NCBI RefSeq assembly: GCF_030272615.1 | Contig: NC_081413.1 | Location: 333,908,302-333,972,301, forward strand | Length of the DNA stretch: 64,000 nucleotides | From: Cryptomeria japonica | Taxonomy: Eukaryota; Streptophyta; Pinopsida; Cupressales; Cupressaceae | Reading direction: 5' to 3' | Part shown: positions 57,961-64,000 of the stretch, piece after piece | Numbering within the stretch: the first letter of the stretch is position 1 | Layout of the letters: each line of letters starts with the position of its first letter | Notes under the pieces: model-generated | Told to the model about the DNA's origin: nothing | The model's database searches: none | What the model saw: only the letters and a program-made list of their open reading frames with translations | Position numbers and translations under genes: made by a program

Positions 57961-58345
57961 GCATCTAAAGGAGGGAGCCAATGGTGGCTATTGCATCTGT
58001 AACTTTATTGTTTGTTCATGGGACTTGATCAAACTTAATTATTGTGAAGAGTTGCTTAAGATCTTCAAACATGCTACGATAGGGGAGGAGTTTGTCATCC
58101 TTTGTTTGGTATTCGTTATTGACTTGTTTTATGACAAGTTAGGAATCGCCATAGACATGTAATTCTCGTATCTTCCACTAGATAGCCAAGCGTAATCCTA
58201 TAATGAGTGCCTCATATTTTGTGATGTTGTTGGTATATGCAAAAGCTATCTTGTATGAATTTGGGATGTCATCTCCTTGAGGTGTGATCAGTAGTATTCC
58301 TGCCCCTGATCCATTTTGGGTGCAAGAGCCATCAAAGTACAATTT
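57961..58345 (-). pseudogene. E4 second RNase H domain (aRNH type)
   Basis: In the pol frame it reads TQNGSGAGILL, NNITKYEAL and related pieces. The catalytic Glu of E1 (AEYEAL) is Lys here. Several stops. Strongly decayed. Confidence 0.75.
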
Positions 58346-58990
58346 TCATGTGGAGGATGTGGTGACAATCATAATGAATTCATCTGGTAATTCTGTGAGA
58401 ATAGGATGGTCACCTGGAAGTGGAGCATCAGCCAACTGGTCTGCAATGACTTGTCCCTTGATTGCTTTTCTGTCTATATATTCAATGTCAAACTCACTTA
58501 AGAGAATGGCCCATTTAGCGGTTCTACAAGTGAGGGCAGCTTTTGACAAGAGATATTTAAGCGGATCAATCTTAGCAATCAGTTTTATTTTGTTGTTCAG
58601 CATATAGTGTCGGAGTTTTTGTGTGCTAAATACCAATGCTAGGCATGCTTTTTCAATGTGGGTATAATTGAGTTCATACCCGACTAGTGTCCGACTGATG
58701 TAGTAAATGGCATGTTCCTTCCCTTGATAATATGTTTGTGCTAGCAATGCCCCCAATGCCACTGTGGTAGCACATATGTACAAAATAAGGGGTTTTCTAG
58801 GAGTAGGAGGCATAAGCACTAGAGGTGATGCCAGATATTCTTTTAGTTTTTCAAAGGCCTTTTGACACAAGCAGTCCCATTTGAATTTTGTGTCTTTGCG
58901 CAACAGGTGTGCAAATGGATGGCACTTATCTGCCAGTTGTAAAATAAAATGTCTAACAGATTGGAGTTTTACCTGGAGGCTTCGTAGTTG
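58346..58990 (-). pseudogene. E4 first RNase H domain and connection
   Basis: Part of a 266-codon open frame (59146-58346) that starts in the polymerase thumb. It contains KWDCLCQKAFEKLKEYL, LILYICATTVALGALLAQ and EFDIEYIDRK. It ends at a stop just before the second RNase H. Confidence 0.87.
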
Positions 58991-59760
58991 TCTCATAGTT
59001 TTCAGTGGAGGCATTTCCATGATGTCTTTTACCTTTGTAGGATCAACCTTGATGCCTCTGCAGGAAACAATGAAACCTAATAGTTTTCCCGATGTGACCC
59101 CAAAAACACACTTCTTGGGATTTAGTCGCAATTTGTATTTTTCCAATCTTTCAAAGATTTGCTTTAGGATAGGGATGTGTTCCTATCTTGTCTTGGATTT
59201 TCCTAGCAGATCATCCACATAGTCCTCTATAATTTTATGCAAGAGGTCATGAAAAATTGTTGTCATGGCACGCTAATATGTAGCTCCAGCATTTTTGAGG
59301 CCGAAAGGCATGACCCAGTAATAGAAAGTCCCCCATGGTGTCGTGAATGCAGTTTTATGTTGATCTTCGTCTGCAATCCTGATTTGATTATTTCCAGAAA
59401 ATCCATCCATAAGTGACAACATCTCATGTCCTGCTGTAAGATCCACAATCATATCTATGTTAGGGAGTAGGAAATCATCTTTAGGACAAACTCTATTTAG
59501 ATCTCAAAAATCAATGTAGATGCGGATGCCCCCGACGAGTTTGCCGACAGGTACAATGTTAGAGACCCATTTAGCGTAGTCTATTGGTTTGATGAATTTT
59601 GCGTCCAACATCTTTTGGAGTTCTGCCTTGACCAGGAGTGCAATATGCGGGTGCATTTTGCGCAATTTCTATTTTACAGGTTTTGCATCTGAGTGGATAG
59701 CGAGATTATGAACCACCAAGGCAGGATCTAAACCTGGCATATCGGCATAGGACCATGCGA
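58991..59760 (-). pseudogene. E4 reverse transcriptase
   Basis: The catalytic box YVDD lies at 59210-59221, and LNPKKCVFGVTS and LMDGFSGNNQI-like motifs are present. Several stops interrupt the frame between 59160 and 59760, for instance at the position of RVMPFGLKN. Polymerase motifs are otherwise as in E1. Confidence 0.85.
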
Positions 59761-60229
59761 AATTGATTTTTACCTCTGTAAGGAAGTTGATGAACTTTTT
59801 TTTTTCTCTTTTTTGTGAGGGACTTGGCAATGAGCACATTTTTTGGAATGACTTTGGTGCCCATGTTGATACTGTATGTTTCTTCTATCAGCAAATTTGA
59901 TCTGTCTTGTGAAGGTAACCAATGGTAGGGAGGTCAAGTCCCTCATCGTCAAGTGCCTTTTCGATCTTTTCACTTTCAGATACGCCCTTTATTTTTATTT
60001 TTTGCTCATCCAAAGGTTCCTTGAAGAGGTTTTCACCTAGGGAATCATGTTTTTTACTTTGATTATCTTTTTTGCAACTAAGGGCATTGACCTGACTACC
60101 AAAGTATCCTTTTTCGTGTAGTTGAATACCATCTACTCTATTACAATCTTCCAGATTTTGCATAGTCAGGAGAGTAATGAGAGCATTATCATCGGCGCAG
60201 GTATCTAACGTGGGTTTGTCTCGTTGGTC
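59761..60229 (-). pseudogene. E4 linker between G-patch and polymerase
   Basis: Acidic, Lys-rich linker in the pol frame (60163-59888 open) with no domain. Near 59800 a T run (A run on the sense strand) is longer than in E1. Confidence 0.7.
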
Positions 60230-61450
60230 CTAGTCTATGAGTTCAAGATGTAGCTCATGTGAAGTGGGAGAGGTTACGAGGGTGATGGCATTGATGTGAG
60301 TGTCAAAGAAGATATCATTTTCATATTCATAAGGCATTTCATGGAACTCCTCTTCATCAGAGCTTTCGATATCCAAAGAAGGACTTGAAGGGGCACAAGC
60401 GATAGTAATCTTAGGCATCGAGGTGTACCCCAAGCCTCTGTTGTACTTGTAGGAGATAGGATTTACGGGTGCTTTTCTTCCTTTTTCTTTTGGTCCCAAG
60501 TCATCTCCTTTGTAACCCATTTTTTTTACTATAGCTGACGCTTTTGGATACATTTTTTTGGATATTTTTGTTGGATCTTCATATTCTTCCCGGTACAACC
60601 ATGAAGAGACATCTACGTCAAGGCTCTCCTCATCAAGTGGGTCCCATTGCTGGAAGGTGGTATTTTTGCATTGTATGACTGGTTTTTGATCTTTTTTGAG
60701 CTCTTTTGGTTTGCCAAATGACTTAGGAGAGAGGGGGAGGTTGCCTATTAATAAGACATCCTCCAATTTGTATTCTCCACAGCCATTATCCAATATCTTG
60801 ATTTGTGTGTCTAGTTGGGATGAGGTGGAGGCAACATTTGATGTGTCAGATGGAGGAGCTGGCAAGGGTCTATTTAGTGGGCAATGATATGGATGTTTCC
60901 CCTCTAAGAGTTTGCAATATTGAAAAGGTTGTGGATCACCTTTGATAGTGACCTCTCTTCCATTGAAGGGGAATTTGATGCATTGGTGATAAGTGGAGGG
61001 TACAACTTGCAAGGAGTGAATCCATGGTTGACTAAGGAGGATGTTGTAGGGGAGATCAAGATCTAGTACTTGGCAAGGGGTTTCAATTGTGATAGGGCCC
61101 ACTTGAAGAGGTAAGGTGATCATGCCCTTTGAAACTCTTTCTACATCATCATATGCTTTTATTGTGATCCTTCCTAATGTGTCTACCAGGTCCTCAGAAA
61201 GTCCCAATTGTTTTATTAACTTGTATGTACACAGATTGAGTCTGGATCCACCGTCTATTAGGATATGTTTGACCTTGTGCTTATGGATAAGGGCTTCGAT
61301 GTGCAAAGGTTTATTGTGGTCTTCATCTATAGGAGCATCATTGGAGGTGAATACAAGGTGCTGCTGGGAAGCAATGTTTCCAATGAGAGCTTGGAATTGG
61401 GTAGAATTGATATTATCGGGAACGCGAGACTCAAGGAGGGCTTGTTCCAA
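60230..61450 (-). pseudogene. E4 protease and G-patch region
   Basis: The longest open part of E4, 406 codons. The protease box reads LIDGGSRLNLC, so the last Gly of E1's DGGSG is Arg. LPYNILLSQPWIH replaces LLGRPWIH, another damage. The G-patch (about 60530-60425) is complete: KKMGYKGDDLGPKEKGRK to RGLGYT. The N-terminus of the frame lies within the pre-protease segment. The Met at 61450 is not a real start. Confidence 0.85.
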
Positions 61451-63812
61451 AATTTCTTTATAGATAGGGGAAGTCTTGAGAAGTTATAGAATGGATATAT
61501 GTGTAGGGGTCTTCCCAAGTTGGTCAAGGAGATCATATCGGCGGGTGGAAGACATGGGTGGGGGGTTTGGTGGGGGAGGATCTCCTTGGATGGTGACTTT
61601 ATCTCGACGCATGGTTACATTGCAGTCATTCTGGGAATAGGGGTGGAAGGTACAATGCCTTGAATGACTATCTTAGCAGGATTAGGTCTGCTTTGGGAAG
61701 GGGGAGGATTAGCTCCTTGGATATGACATTAACATGATTGTTTGCGGGCTCAATGCGACCTACTAAAGAGTCAAAGTTGGTTACGTGATTAGTGTAGTCA
61801 TAGTTCACTGTGTTAGATGATGAGCCTTTTCCCTTATCATGTTTTGGGAAGGGTTCCTGGTACATTTTGAGTTTGTCATTGTTATTACCAGGTTTTGCAT
61901 TTGCTACTTCAATTTCACCCCTATCAATGAGATCTTGTATGTAGATTTTAAGCTTCATGCATTTTCGTGTATAGTGTCCCTTGATACAATGATATTCATA
62001 ATATTCAATCTCATTATACCACCTAGATTTATGTTGATTTGGATCAAACGGGCGAGTGATCAAAAAAACCACTGCGCCTGCTTGGACAAGTTTTTGAAAC
62101 ACCACTTCAATAGGCTCAACAAGAGAAGTGAAGTCTCTTGGAGTCCTGTTATTGGATCGGGGTGGTCGTCCCTAGACTAAGACATTGTTGTGAGGCTTTT
62201 GGGATTGATTTTGGTTGTTTTGATTGTTGAATTGATGATTAGTGGTGGTGGGTTTTGGGGGAGCGGCCACGGTTTGGGCCCATTTTGCATCAGTTACACC
62301 GTCATTGACTACGTTTTTATTCTTGGACCAAAATTTAGGTTTATCATTATGATAAGAGGAAGAAATTTGAGTTGATCTTTGGTAGTGTTTCAAGGTTCCT
62401 TCCTCTAGCAAGACACGTTTGAGGGTGAGACCCTTATCAGTCAATTTTTGGAAGGATTCAATACATTAAGATGTCAGAGGTCTTGAAAGTTTGGGCACCA
62501 AGTTCTTTTGAAATAATTCAATTTGATGTTGTTCTGGCATGTCCCATTGGAATTTCTTGATAAGATGTCGCCATCTTTGCAATAAGTTGGCGAAAGTCTC
62601 TCCGAACCTTTGCTTTGTGTTACATAGGTCCATCATGGATACATCATTAGCCATATTGTAGGCATAGTGAGCTACAAACTTCTCTACCAAGTCTGGAAAG
62701 GAGATAATGGAACCTCATGGTAGAGATGAGAACCATGCCAGGGCATCTCCTGTGAGACTCTTGGGGAAGAGTCTTCGAAGGTATAGGTCACTATAGGAGA
62801 CTTCTTGGCATAAGATGTGAAATTCCCGGACATGGTCGCGGGGGTCTCCTTTACTTTCTTACTTGGTGAATTTAGGGATCTCAAATCCTGGGGGGGAGGG
62901 TGCAACTGATATAGATGGGTCGCAAGGACAAGGACAAAATTCCTCAAACGAGTAAGGTTTTCTCTTATTAGTCCCTTCTTTCATGTCCTTGATGATATTT
63001 TTCATGTCTTGAATTTCCTTAATGAGGTCTTGTTGGGGATTTTGGTAATGATGGATTGTATTTGCCCCTAAAATTTGATGAGTCAAGGAAGGTGTACCAC
63101 CACTAATGTATTGATATGATGAGGAAGCGGGAATGTGAGATGTGATGACTGATATCGCAGGGATTTGAGTGATAGTTGGTTGTGGCCCACAAACTGTTGT
63201 GATGGAATTGAGTGCGACCTGGATAAAATTGGCGACATTGTTGATAGGAAGTGAAGTTTACAGAATAGAAATATGTGGTTGAGTGGAAGAAGATGGTATA
63301 GAGGCATGTTGGAGAATAGATGAGATAGGATTTGATAGTGGTATAGATGGTAAGGAGGAAGAAGGTGGGATGGAGACCATGGGGGGAGGTTCCATCGGTG
63401 GCATTGATTGAGTTTGGATGATTGGCGGGGGTGTAATTGATTGAGTTTGAATTACAGGTGCAACATTCTATGTGGGAGCGAGGTCTCCTTGTGGTTGTTG
63501 GCCAAGAGTGGATTTATCAAAATTAGGTGGAAGTTGAGCTCCATTTTCAAGGAGGGTCTTTAGAAGTGCAGTACGATTGTGCTGGATAAATTTTTCAATC
63601 ATCTCTTGGTTATAAGAGTCTACTAGGAAAGTTTGTACTTCCGGAGAGAGTTCATCTTGGTTAACCATATTAGGATTTTGGGTTTGATCTTGATTGCTAG
63701 GTTGCACACTTTGTGTAGGATCTTGCGTAGGATCTTCATATAGGACACTAATGTCTGGCATACCATATTGTTGTTCAACCATCTTTTTCTTTTGAGATCA
63801 AGTTGTGACCAT
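61451..63812 (-). pseudogene. E4 gag and pre-protease region
   Basis: The ATG at 63812 matches E1 gag (MVTT, then a TGA where E1 has Arg, then SQKKKMVEQQYG). The gag core has DLIKEIQDMKNIIKDMK and FVAHYAYN-type motifs. The zinc-knuckle-like motif reads EYYEYHCIKGHYTRKC, so its first Cys is Tyr. Stops occur near 62684, 62466, 62172, 63468 and elsewhere. A four-base deletion near 61720 and a one-base change near 61640 shift the frame. All other breaks are stops. Confidence 0.83.
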
Positions 63813-64000
63813 ACAAGAATAACCTTATAAAAGCTTGGAGGAAGAAATTTTTGATGAGAGGACTTAGCAAGACTTTTGGATTCTTTGGATTTTGTCTTTG
63901 ATGACAAGGGATTTTGCTGATTGGTGGGGTCTTTGGATTAGAACCCGGATTTGATTAGGATTGACACCTTAGTCCTTGGATGGGGATCTTAAGTGGTAGA
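63813..64000 (-). other. E4 leader, start
   Basis: The gag-proximal leader, similar to E1 upstream of gag but without the 24-25 bp repeat array. The window ends here. Confidence 0.7.

Larger units (their letters stand above)
51728..64000 (-). mobile_element. E4, second copy of the E1 family (5' end outside window)
   Basis: On the minus strand: start of the leader (63813-64000), gag, protease, G-patch, polymerase, two RNase H domains, integrase, spacer, opposite-strand PMD gene, polypurine tract and 3' LTR. Most of the coding part aligns with E1 nearly base by base. The reading frame is kept from 61450 down to 56600 and from 63812 down to about 61740. Only the 61.6-61.74 kb zone holds frameshifts. 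Many stop codons make it dead. Its 5' LTR and target duplication are beyond the right edge. Confidence 0.88.

Noticed and set aside
1-64000. tRNA, rRNA and CRISPR arrays
   Set aside because: I found no cloverleaf with the usual T-arm sequence, no rRNA-like block and no array of regular spacers. The tandem arrays here have no unique spacers.

Overview
The window looks like nuclear DNA from a land plant with a large, transposon-packed genome. A conifer or other large-genome seed plant is plausible, but the species cannot be proved from sequence alone. About 45 of the 64 kb are Ty3/gypsy-type LTR retrotransposons. I call four of them E1 to E4. E1, E2 and E4 have the dual-RNase H Tat-type layout: gag, protease, G-patch, reverse transcriptase, RNase H, second RNase H, integrase, all on the minus strand. 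One ordinary plant gene is present, a five-exon AlkB-type 2-oxoglutarate dioxygenase of the ALKBH9/ALKBH10 (RNA m6A demethylase) kind, at 46623-48648 on the minus strand.

The left 36.6 kb is a three-level nest. E1 (1-8587 plus 34340-36644; its 3' end lies beyond the window) was split in its 5' leader by E2 (8588-34334, target duplication GAGAG). E2 was then split inside its gag-pol by E3 (20019-28269, plus strand, target duplication CTTGT). By eye the E2 LTRs differ by roughly 35 substitutions in about 1.13 kb and the E3 LTRs by roughly 25 in about 1.64 kb, which agrees with the nesting order. E3 is the youngest and most unusual. Between its LTRs it has one intact 1030-codon ORF with a retropepsin-like segment and a G-patch, but no recognisable gag, reverse transcriptase, RNase H or integrase.

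E2 and E4 each carry an extra gene on the opposite strand, between integrase and the 3' LTR. It encodes a plant mobile domain (PMD) followed by a charged, coiled-coil-like tail. In E2 this gene has its own TATA box, a short first exon and a GT-AG intron. In E4 its 5' half is missing and the remainder starts just inside the polypurine tract. Both copies carry several stop codons.

The right-hand flank of the nest (36.6-46.6 kb) is AT-rich and gene-poor. It holds a decayed chromovirus-like integrase relic, a tandem duplication near 41.3 kb, and a diverged threefold repeat at 43.3-45.6 kb. After the ALKBH gene (46.6-48.7 kb) come AT-rich repeats and a possible Copia-type LTR fragment. E4 then fills 51.7-64.0 kb and runs off the right edge.

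The retrotransposon genes of E1, E2 and E4 decay almost only by in-frame stop codons, mostly of the type expected from C-to-T (or G-to-A) change, with very few frameshifts. This suggests they were silenced by DNA methylation soon after insertion.
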